The notes under the pieces are model-generated. The model did no database searches, was not told the DNA's origin, and saw only the letters and a list, made by a program, of their open reading frames with translations. Of a stretch of DNA of 64,000 nt, positions 16,988 through 25,253 are shown one piece after another (the first letter of the stretch is position 1; the number at the start of each line of letters is the position of its first letter). Position numbers and translations under genes: made by a program. The stretch covers positions 1,674,001-1,738,000 of the forward strand of contig CAWJLA010000001.1 of assembly GCA_963843605.1 (NCBI GenBank), given 5' to 3'. The stretch is from FEN-1297 sp963843605 (GTDB lineage: Bacteria; Bacteroidota; Ignavibacteria; Ignavibacteriales; Ignavibacteriaceae).

Positions 16988-17917
16988 GTTCGGCGCACGA
17001 TGAAAACTTATTCAATGAGATTAGTAATTTAAGCACTGAGCAGCGCAATCCTAAATCAGCTAATATAGATGCTGCCGGTACTTCTGAGATTTTAAAAATT
17101 ATAAATGATGAAGACAAAATTGTTCCTGGGGCAGTAGAAAAAGAGCTTCCCTATATTGAAAAGGCTGTTGAAGTAATTGTGGATGCATTAAGAAACGGCG
17201 GCCGTCTATTGTATTTCGGTGCGGGAACCAGCGGCAGACTAGGTGTAATCGATGCTGCCGAATGCCCTCCGACCTTCGGCACAGCGCCTGAATTAATTAA
17301 GGGATATATTGCCGGCGGGAAAAATGCAATGTTTGTTGCGCAGGAAGGCGCAGAAGACCTCGAAGAAAACGGTGCAAAAGATATTATATCCGCAGGCGTA
17401 AATTCTAAAGATGTTGTATGCGGAATCGCCGCTAGTAGAACGTACTCCTTACGTAGTCGGAGCGGTGAAAAAAGCTAAAGAACTCGGAGCGCATACTCTA
17501 TTTTTAACTTGCAATCCGAGAACTGAATTTAATTTTAAGGAAGTCGACATTGCTATTTGTCCCTTTGTGGGACCGGAAGTTATAATGGGTTCAACCAGAA
17601 TGAAAAGCGGTACTGCTCAAAAACTGGTTCTCAACATGCTTACCACGGCATCAATGATTAGGCTCGGCAAAATATATGAAAATATGATGATTGATCTTCA
17701 GCTTACAAACAAAAAGCTGATCGAAAGGGCCAAGAGAATAATTATGACCGTAACAAATGTCACATATAAAGAGGCCGATGATTTCTTGAGAAAATCCGGC
17801 GGACATGTGAAGACTGCATTGGTCATGATAAAAGCAAATGTAACTAAAGAAGATGCGGAGAAGCGCCTTGAAATATCGTCCGGTTTTGTCAGAAAAGCGA
17901 TTGATTCAAATATCTAA
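16984..17917 (+). pseudogene. murQ: murQ, N-acetylmuramate-6-phosphate etherase, frameshifted
   Basis: The two overlapping frames (16984-17478 and 17411-17917) together give one complete MurQ of about 305 residues. The first half holds TEQRNPKSANID, FGAGTSGRLGVIDAAECPPTFG (SIS domain sugar-phosphate site) and EGAEDLEENG. The second holds RTPYVVGAVKKAKELGAHTL, VGPEVIMGSTRMKSGTAQKLVLNML and the C-terminal UBA-like helices. The break lies in the conserved GIAASGRTPY loop near 17430-17450, where a few bases are inserted and lost. The enzyme removes lactate from MurNAc-6P in cell-wall recycling. It is the last gene in the indel-rich patch. Confidence 0.85.
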
Positions 17918-17950
17918 ATAAAACACTATCTCAATTATCAGCATTTAATT

Positions 17951-18742
17951 TTGAAGAATTTTTTCCTCACTCTTTTTATTGCGGCTTCATTATTCGGCGC
18001 TCCAATTAAAGCGCAGGTAGTTAAATCGGTTGAAAACGATATTGTACGTTTTGTTTATACGGGCGGCGACATTTTCAATAGTATTACCGAATTCAGCGGA
18101 CCGACACAGCTAAGACTTGCAGCCAGTGCATTGGCAATTGCGGGTGCATATTCACTTGATTATAATTTAAAAGATCTTGCCGGTCATGCAAGAAACAATT
18201 TCACCGATAAATTATTCTCAATCGATAAAGTATACGGAAGCGGTTATACATTAATCGGTATTGCGGGTCTGTATGGATACGGAGTAATATTCCAAAATCA
18301 GGAAGTTCGAAGAATCGGACTCGAAACAATCGAGGCTGTAGGATATGCAGGTTTAATTACTACAGTATTAAAATCGGTCGTAGGCAGAAGCAGACCTTAT
18401 ACCGGTGAAGCTCATTCGATGTTGAGGCCTTTTAATGTACATGCTGCTACCACATCTTTTCCTTCCGGTCATTCAACTGTAGCTTTTGCAGTATCTACTG
18501 TGCTGGCAAATAATACGGACAATATATATCTGAAAATATTGAGTTATACCGCGGCTTCTCTTGTAGCATATTCAAGGTTATATCATAATGCGCATTGGTT
18601 TTCCGATGTTGTGGCCGGCGGAGCTATCGGATATTTTGTCGGTGATTTTGTTAGTCACGACAATCAAAGAAATTCTTTCGCGGGATCAAAGGTTTCCTTG
18701 TATTATTTACCCAACACCATCGGGGTAAGTATTAACTTTTAA
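17951..18742 (+). CDS. PAP2-family phosphatase with signal peptide
   Basis: This 263-residue protein starts at TTG and has a signal peptide cleaved near KAQ (about residue 22). All three catalytic motifs of the PAP2/phosphatidic-acid-phosphatase superfamily are present: K-x6-RP (KSVVGRSRP), PSGH (about 175) and SR-x5-H-x3-D (SRLYHNAHWFSD). The catalytic domain therefore faces the periplasm or the membrane surface. The C-terminus ends in alternating residues and F (YYLPNTIGVSINF), like an outer-membrane barrel strand. The substrate (lipid phosphate or undecaprenyl pyrophosphate) cannot be told from sequence. The gene is intact and lies just beyond the indel-rich patch. Confidence 0.88.
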   Translation: MKNFFLTLFIAASLFGAPIKAQVVKSVENDIVRFVYTGGDIFNSITEFSGPTQLRLAASALAIAGAYSLDYNLKDLAGHARNNFTDKLFSIDKVYGSGYTLIGIAGLYGYGVIFQNQEVRRIGLETIEAVGYAGLITTVLKSVVGRSRPYTGEAHSMLRPFNVHAATTSFPSGHSTVAFAVSTVLANNTDNIYLKILSYTAASLVAYSRLYHNAHWFSDVVAGGAIGYFVGDFVSHDNQRNSFAGSKVSLYYLPNTIGVSINF

Positions 18743-18947
18743 TTCATGTTTCGTTCCTTTCGTAAAATAATTTCTCAAATCCCTTCTTTCTTTTTAAAGA
18801 CATGTGTCATTTAAATCAGTTCAAATTCAATATATTTTATTTATCTTTGCGGATTGTATTGAAATAAATTTGTGCGCGAATGAATTGCGCATATCAATTT
18901 TATTTATAATACATAGTTGCTACAAAAAGCAAATATCATTTAATATA

Positions 18948-21900
18948 ATGTCAGAGAATTTGTATACAGAGACTATTGAAAATCAGATTCATAATCTGGA
19001 ACCGTTCGGCAAATTAAAAGCACTGCTCCGGAAAGATAATATTATACATACCACACAGCTTTTCGGTGCTTCAAAAAGTTTTCTTATCAAAGAACTTATT
19101 GGTACGGAAAACAATATCCTTGTGCTTTTACCGGATGTTCAGTCTGTTGCTGAAATGAGCGTTGAACTTGATGTTCTTGGAATTTCTAAAAATATAATTG
19201 CTTTAAGAGAATATCGAAGCGATACGCTGCAGGAGAAATTAACGGAAATTGCCAACAGGAAAAAATTCGTATTTCTTTCAAGTTATGAAATACTCAATTG
19301 TCAGCTGCCCCCAAAAGAGAGAATCGAACATAACACTACAAAAATACAAGTCGGCGGAAATTTAAAATATGACGACTTACTTGAATACCTTAATCTTCTT
19401 AATTACCAGAAAGACAGATTTGTAGAAGCTCCCGGGTATTATTCGCAGAGAGGATCGATTATTGACTTTTGGTCTTTCAGCGAAAAGAATCCCGTTAGAC
19501 TGGAATTTGACGGTGACTTTTTGGAGTCTATCAGATATTTCGATCAGGAAAGCCAACGATCGGTTGAAATAATAGATACGGTATCGCTAGCTGCGCAAAT
19601 GGGGAGCGGAGAATATACTTCACCTCAAAGTATGACGGACATTTTTTCATATCTTGACAACCCGCTAATAATCGCGTCTTCATATAATTTAAAAAATCTT
19701 AAAGCGGAAAAATTTAATCTTTTTAATGAGGTGGCAAAATCTGCCGAAGAACCCGAAAACAGGCTAGAGACCGGGAATGAGAATTTTCCCGATCTTCCCG
19801 AATTAAACGAAGGTGAAACAGAAGAAAAACCTGAAAATCGGCAGCCGGGGAACTTCGATTATTCTTCTGTCCGGAATGTACGATGGATTATCGAAGAAGA
19901 AATATCCGGTAATAACGGAAGGATTGAACTCAATATAACTGAATCTCCGGCTATAAATTCCAATTATGAAGTTTTGTTCAATGTGCTTAAAGAATATGCT
20001 GAAAAAAAATATGACATCTACATTACATCCGAGAACGACTTGCAATCATCAAGACTGAGAGATCTGCTTTCGGAATTTAAAGATGAATTAGCCGTGTTCA
20101 TAGAATCCGGCAAAGTTAAAATAGAAACTCTTCCGATAAAGAAAGGTTTTATAGATAAATCATCAAAGCTGCTGATCTTAAGCGATTATCAGATATTTAA
20201 TAAACCGTACCGTACCAAAATAATTTCACAAAAAAAATATAAAAAATCGAAATCCAAATCTTTTGCGTCAATTAAAAAGGGAGATTATGTAGTTCATGAG
20301 AACTTCGGAATAGGTAAATATGTCGGACTTGAAACTATAAAAATCGGTGAAGTAAATCAGGAGTCGATGAAGATTATTTACAGCGAAGGCGGAGTAGTTT
20401 ACGTCAATTTAAATTACCTTACTTTGGTTAAAAGATACTCATCGAACGACAACCTTATTCCTTCTCTATCTACACTGGGTACCGCGGAATGGAATAATAT
20501 AAAGCATAAGACAAAAAGGAAAATAAAAGAAGCCGCAAAAGAACTTATTGAATTATATGCAAAAAGAAAGGCCACACAAGGATTTAAATACAGTGCCGAT
20601 ACAATCTGGCAAAAGGAATTGGAAGCATCGTTTTTTTATGAGGATACACCCGACCAGGATAAAGTTACAAAAGAAGTTAAAGACGATATGGAAGCAGTCA
20701 ATCCTATGGATAGACTGGTGTGCGGCGACGTAGGATTCGGGAAAACGGAAATTGCGGTAAGAGCTGCTTTTAAGGCAATTCAGGACGGCAAGCAAGTTGC
20801 GGTTCTGGTGCCAACCACTATTTTGGCCGAACAGCATTTTAATACTTTTAAGGATAGGCTTACACAATTTCCTGTCAGAGTAGCGGCGATTTCAAGGTTT
20901 CAAACAAAAAAACAGCAGGGTGAAATTCTTGAGAATCTCGGAAAAGGTCAGGTTGATGTTGTAATCGGTACCCACCGTCTGATTTCAAAGGATGTGGCAT
21001 TTAAAGATCTCGGTCTTTTAATTATAGATGAGGAACACCGCTTCGGCGTTATGGCAAAAGAAAAACTTCGTTCTTTGAAATTAAATGTGGACACTCTTAC
21101 TCTTACAGCCACACCAATTCCGCGTACGTTAAATCTTTCGCTGCTGGGAGCAAGGGATTTGTCAATTATTGCAACACCGCCGCCTAACAGGCAGCCGATT
21201 TATACTCACGTTTCGACTTTTGATATTTTTAAAATAAAGGAATGGATTTTAAACGAATTAAGAAGAAATGGTCAAGTATATGTAGTGCACGACAGGGTCC
21301 ATTCGATAGATAAACTTGCCGGTTATATCCGCCGTTATATTCCCGATATTAAAATTGCGGTTGCCCACGGCCAAATGAAACCTACGGAACTTGAAAAAGT
21401 TATTCACGGTTTTCTTAACCGCGATTATGACGTTTTATTATCTACCAAAATAATAGAATCCGGAATAGATATACCAAATGTAAATACGATTATAGTAAAC
21501 CGGGCAGACAGGTTCGGGCTTGCTGAACTCCATCAATTAAGAGGAAGGGTCGGACGATCGAACAGGCAGGCATATGCCTATTTTATAGTTCCTTCGATGG
21601 AAGGTATTAGTAAAAAAGCCTTAAGAAGGCTGCAGGCAATTGAAGAATTTACTGATGTAGGCGCCGGTTTTAATTTATCTATGAGAGATCTCGAAATCCG
21701 CGGAGCGGGCAATCTCCTGGGTACCGAACAAACCGGTTTTATAAATGATGTCGGATTTGATCTGTATGTTAAGCTGATCAATGAAGCGGTGGAAGAACTT
21801 AAGTATGAAGAATTCAAAGAAGTATTTAAAGATCTTCCTAAACACGAGGAAAGAACCGAACCCACAATCGATACTTTTTTCGAGATCGGTATTCCGACAA

Positions 21901-22367
21901 CTTATATGCCCGAGCAAACCGACCGGCTGAATTTCTATACCGCACTCTATTCCATCAAACATTTTTCGGAAATTGCCGAACTTAGGGAGGAAATGCTTGA
22001 CCGTTTCGGTCCGTTGCCGGTATTGGTAGACCGGCTGATTTCTTCTGCAAAACTAAAATTCTATTCTTCTTACGCTTTGTTTGAAAGAATAATTATCCAG
22101 CGTAAAAATATAAACATTATATTACCGCGCGGAGGCAAGGAAGAATATTATAAATTTAAGTTTCTCGAACTTATGAGATTCATCGTGGATCGGTATAAAA
22201 ATACGGTTAAATTTGTTCAACAAAAGGATGTTATGAAATTGGTTATTCAAAATAATTTTGAATACCCGGAAAAGATTTTTGAGTTTTTAATAGAATTCGG
22301 TAAGGAAATAATAGAACTTTTCGAAGTAAAATTGAAAGACGTTCCCGACAACGGGTCGGTAAATTAA
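18948..22367 (+). CDS. mfd: Transcription-repair coupling factor Mfd
   Basis: The protein has 1139 residues from the ATG at 18948 (MSENLYTETIENQ); an upstream frame to 18804 adds 48 unrelated residues. In order it has a UvrB-homology module (about 10-350, GYYSQRGSIIDFWSF), a linker with an acidic E/P-rich stretch (about 265-300), the RNA-polymerase-interacting CarD-like domain (IKKGDYVVHENFGIGKYVGLE), the RecG-like helicase with Walker A CGDVGFGKTE and DEEH box, helicase motif VI HQLRGRVGRS, and the TRCF C-domain. It displaces stalled RNA polymerase and recruits UvrA. It is followed 19 bp later by a DJ-1/PfpI gene. Confidence 0.97.
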   Translation: MSENLYTETIENQIHNLEPFGKLKALLRKDNIIHTTQLFGASKSFLIKELIGTENNILVLLPDVQSVAEMSVELDVLGISKNIIALREYRSDTLQEKLTEIANRKKFVFLSSYEILNCQLPPKERIEHNTTKIQVGGNLKYDDLLEYLNLLNYQKDRFVEAPGYYSQRGSIIDFWSFSEKNPVRLEFDGDFLESIRYFDQESQRSVEIIDTVSLAAQMGSGEYTSPQSMTDIFSYLDNPLIIASSYNLKNLKAEKFNLFNEVAKSAEEPENRLETGNENFPDLPELNEGETEEKPENRQPGNFDYSSVRNVRWIIEEEISGNNGRIELNITESPAINSNYEVLFNVLKEYAEKKYDIYITSENDLQSSRLRDLLSEFKDELAVFIESGKVKIETLPIKKGFIDKSSKLLILSDYQIFNKPYRTKIISQKKYKKSKSKSFASIKKGDYVVHENFGIGKYVGLETIKIGEVNQESMKIIYSEGGVVYVNLNYLTLVKRYSSNDNLIPSLSTLGTAEWNNIKHKTKRKIKEAAKELIELYAKRKATQGFKYSADTIWQKELEASFFYEDTPDQDKVTKEVKDDMEAVNPMDRLVCGDVGFGKTEIAVRAAFKAIQDGKQVAVLVPTTILAEQHFNTFKDRLTQFPVRVAAISRFQTKKQQGEILENLGKGQVDVVIGTHRLISKDVAFKDLGLLIIDEEHRFGVMAKEKLRSLKLNVDTLTLTATPIPRTLNLSLLGARDLSIIATPPPNRQPIYTHVSTFDIFKIKEWILNELRRNGQVYVVHDRVHSIDKLAGYIRRYIPDIKIAVAHGQMKPTELEKVIHGFLNRDYDVLLSTKIIESGIDIPNVNTIIVNRADRFGLAELHQLRGRVGRSNRQAYAYFIVPSMEGISKKALRRLQAIEEFTDVGAGFNLSMRDLEIRGAGNLLGTEQTGFINDVGFDLYVKLINEAVEELKYEEFKEVFKDLPKHEERTEPTIDTFFEIGIPTTYMPEQTDRLNFYTALYSIKHFSEIAELREEMLDRFGPLPVLVDRLISSAKLKFYSSYALFERIIIQRKNINIILPRGGKEEYYKFKFLELMRFIVDRYKNTVKFVQQKDVMKLVIQNNFEYPEKIFEFLIEFGKEIIELFEVKLKDVPDNGSVN

Positions 22368-22386
22368 GTAATATTAAAGGGATAAA

Positions 22387-22944
22387 ATGAAAGTAGCATT
22401 TGTGGTTTTTAATGATATGACACTCCTCGACTTTGTGGGAGTTTACGACACAATAACAAGATTAAAAACATTAAAATATAAATCCGATTTGAGATGGGAT
22501 ATATGCGCATATACGGATATGGTACGGGATAACCATGGATTTAAAATTATTCCGGACAAAGTGAGAAATAACCTGGGTAAATACGATGCAGTAATTGTGC
22601 CCGGTGGAAAGGGTACCAGAAGTCTTCAGAACGACGAAGAATTTCTGGAATGGCTGAGATCGGCGGAAAGCTCAGTTTATAAAATATCGGTTTGTACCGG
22701 AAGCTTATTGCTGGGGGCAGCCGGCTTTTTGAAAGAAAAGCAGGCAACAACTAATTTTCTGGAATACGATTCATTAAAGCAATATTGCCGGGAAGTTATA
22801 GAACAAAGAATAGTAGATGATGAAAATACTATTACTTCCGGCGCAGTATCTTCATCGATTGACCTTGGTCTGTATCTTTGCTACAAATGGTCGGGACCGG
22901 AAGCAAAGGAAGACATCAGAAAAATGATTGATTATCATAAGTGA
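22387..22944 (+). CDS. DJ-1/PfpI-family protein
   Basis: This 185-residue protein has the DJ-1/PfpI fold: an N-terminal VAFVVFNDMTLLDFVG strand-turn with the acidic residue typical of the isonitrile-hydratase and AraC-type subfamily, VPGGKGTR, and the nucleophile elbow SVCTGSLLLGAAGFL (Cys about 103) followed by ATTNFLEYDSL. The C-terminal half has TSGAVSSSIDLGLYL. Members include isonitrile hydratases and deglycase-like proteins; the substrate here is unknown. It lies 19 bp after mfd and is probably co-transcribed. Confidence 0.88.
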   Translation: MKVAFVVFNDMTLLDFVGVYDTITRLKTLKYKSDLRWDICAYTDMVRDNHGFKIIPDKVRNNLGKYDAVIVPGGKGTRSLQNDEEFLEWLRSAESSVYKISVCTGSLLLGAAGFLKEKQATTNFLEYDSLKQYCREVIEQRIVDDENTITSGAVSSSIDLGLYLCYKWSGPEAKEDIRKMIDYHK

Positions 22945-22990
22945 AGATGCTAAAGTTAATGTTATAAACATATTTTGAGGAAAGCGTATA

Positions 22991-23812
22991 TTGTACAAGA
23001 TTTTATTTACGGATATTGACGGAACACTTTTAAACAAAGAAAGAATTATTTCTCCTGCTACTAAAAAAGAAATTTTCCGATTAAACACGGAAAAAAGAAT
23101 TCCCGTTATTTTAATTTCATCGAGAATGCCCAAAGCAATGAAACCTCTGCATGATGAGCTCGAATTAGAATACCCGATAATCTCATACAACGGCGCTTTA
23201 ATTCTAAAATCATCTGGATTAAAAGATGATTCCGACATTTTGTTTAGTACTACTATAAAACCTGAAATAGTCAAAAACATTAATGAATTTAAATCCATGT
23301 GCGATTTTCATATCAGTCTTTATTATAATGATGACTGGTATGTAGAAGGAATGGATTATTGGGCTGACCGGGAAATTACGAGCACGAAAGTAGTTCCATC
23401 GATCGGTCAGCATGAAGTTGTAATAAAAGACTGGGAAATTAAAAAAGTAGGCGCTCATAAAGTCATGTGCATGGGGAATGCCATGGAAATTGAAAAACTG
23501 CATGAATGGCTTTTTACAAAATATCCCGGTGTGCTTAATTTATACAGGTCAAAGCCTACGTTTATTGAGATAACTCCGAATATAGTTTCTAAAGCTACTG
23601 CGTTAGAGTATATGCTGGATTATTTAAATGTGGATTCCTCCGAAACTATTGCAATAGGCGATAATTATAACGATCTGGATATGCTGAATAAAGCCGGGTT
23701 GGGAATTGCTATGGGGAATGCTCCCGCTGCGGTCCGCAAGGCCGCGGATTATATCACGTTATCTAATAATGATGACGGTCTGGCAGCGGCAATTAGGAAA
23801 TTTTTTAATTGA
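22991..23812 (+). CDS. Cof-type HAD-IIB family phosphatase
   Basis: This 273-residue protein has the HAD motifs: motif I DIDGTLLN (Asp 7 and 9), motif II ISSRMP (the usual TGR-like Thr/Ser), a conserved Lys in SKATALEYML and motif IV GDNYNDLDML near the C-terminus, followed by GLGIAMGNAPAAVRKAADYIT. The large insertion between motifs II and III is a C2B cap as in Cof/YbiV proteins. It probably dephosphorylates sugar phosphates or nucleotides in the cytoplasm. The only available start is TTG, preceded by GAGGAAA. Confidence 0.93.
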   Translation: MYKILFTDIDGTLLNKERIISPATKKEIFRLNTEKRIPVILISSRMPKAMKPLHDELELEYPIISYNGALILKSSGLKDDSDILFSTTIKPEIVKNINEFKSMCDFHISLYYNDDWYVEGMDYWADREITSTKVVPSIGQHEVVIKDWEIKKVGAHKVMCMGNAMEIEKLHEWLFTKYPGVLNLYRSKPTFIEITPNIVSKATALEYMLDYLNVDSSETIAIGDNYNDLDMLNKAGLGIAMGNAPAAVRKAADYITLSNNDDGLAAAIRKFFN

Positions 23813-23920
23813 CATGTTTCATAGATCACCGGTAACTTAATTAAAGCAAATTAATATAACTACAGTCACAAGTATTTATACTGATAAAGAAATTTATAAT
23901 GTTTCTGTATATTTTTTGGT

Positions 23921-25039
23921 ATGGACATAATTAAGAAATTATCAGGCTTGTCAAAAAGTAGATCACTACTGACTTCGGTAATATTAATTGCTTTAATTGG
24001 CTTTCTTGATTACTCTAACGGGAAAGATTTAAGTCTCCGTATACTGTACATGTTTCCTATTACTATTGCCACATGGAATGCAGGTTTGCTGTGGGGAATA
24101 TTTATTTCACTTATCTCTGCGGCCTCTAAAATTTACTTTGATTATATTCTGGGGACAGCCTATTCTAATATGGTTTTTTACGCATGGGAAGGTTTGATAG
24201 TATTCGGAATATTTTCAATGTATGTATTTATTCTTTCAAAGTTGAGAGAAACACTTCAGACACTTGCCGAAAAAAACAGCCAGTTGAAAGAGGCAAATCA
24301 GTTAAAAGATGAATTTCTAGGTATTGCTTCACATGATTTGAAAAACCCTTTAAATAATATTCTTAATCTTGGTGCTATTATTGAAGAAGAACCAGAAATG
24401 CCCGGTTATGAAATCGAACAAATTGGAAGGCATATTAAAGAAATTTCTCTGCAGATGTTTAAGATTATTGATAATCTTATAACTTCTGCGGCAATAGATG
24501 TGCTGGTCTTTAAATTAAATAACGATGAAGTAGATATCGTCAATATTGTAGGTTCAATTGTGTCTCAGTATAAACTATCGGCGGAAAGGAAATCCATCAG
24601 TCTTCATTTTGAAAGCAGTTTCGGAAAAATTATTGCAAATACCGACGGTAATCTAGTAACTAATATAATTGATAATCTAATTTCAAATGCGCTTAAATTT
24701 TCACCGCCCGGAAAAAATGTATGGGTGAGGATTTTTGATAACTCCGATCGTAATAGCATGGTAGTAATAGAAGTACAGGATGAGGGCCTCGGTTTTACAA
24801 AAGAAGATAAACTGAGTTTATTTTCCCGGTTTAGCAAACTATCGGCAAAGCCGACCGGAAAAGAGAGTTCAACAGGTTTAGGATTGTATATCGTGAAAAA
24901 GTATATAGATGCAATGAACGGAAGAATAACCTGTATAAGCGAAAGAGGCAACGGAGCAAAGTTTGTTGTTGAAATACCCGCAAATTTACCTCAAAATCAA
25001 TTAAAATATATGCATACCTTTCACAGAAAACCGTTGTAA
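23921..25039 (+). CDS. Membrane sensor histidine kinase, orphan
   Basis: This 372-residue protein has about four N-terminal TM segments (residues 15-110), a short coiled-coil linker (LRETLQTLAEKNSQLKEANQLKDEF) and a complete kinase core: H box ASHDLKNPLNN (His about 138), N box NLISNALKFSP, G1 DEGLGF and G2 STGLGLYIVKKY. There is no extracytoplasmic domain of any size, so it probably senses something in or near the membrane. No response regulator is adjacent. Confidence 0.92.
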   Translation: MDIIKKLSGLSKSRSLLTSVILIALIGFLDYSNGKDLSLRILYMFPITIATWNAGLLWGIFISLISAASKIYFDYILGTAYSNMVFYAWEGLIVFGIFSMYVFILSKLRETLQTLAEKNSQLKEANQLKDEFLGIASHDLKNPLNNILNLGAIIEEEPEMPGYEIEQIGRHIKEISLQMFKIIDNLITSAAIDVLVFKLNNDEVDIVNIVGSIVSQYKLSAERKSISLHFESSFGKIIANTDGNLVTNIIDNLISNALKFSPPGKNVWVRIFDNSDRNSMVVIEVQDEGLGFTKEDKLSLFSRFSKLSAKPTGKESSTGLGLYIVKKYIDAMNGRITCISERGNGAKFVVEIPANLPQNQLKYMHTFHRKPL

Positions 25040-25074
25040 ACTAAACAAAGGCAAAATAATTTCGAAAATGAATA

Positions 25075-25107
25075 AGTCGTCTAAGTTTTATAAGACGCGA
25101 TTTTATT
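25075..25107 (+). terminator. Weak hairpin after the orphan kinase
   Basis: CGTCT and AGACG arms with an A/T-rich loop precede CGATTTTATT, about 40 bp after the kinase stop. The stem is only about 5-7 bp with imperfections, so this is a tentative terminator. Confidence 0.3.
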
Positions 25108-25253
25108 CAATTCAGGGGTTGTGGTCTATTATGGTTTATCTGTTATGCTGAACTAAAACCGCTGATTATATTTTCGCTAATCAAAAAATAAGAACAACTT
25201 CGGCGCAAAATGTTTTTTAATATTTTTTCTGTTACTATTAAGCGAGGCTTTCT

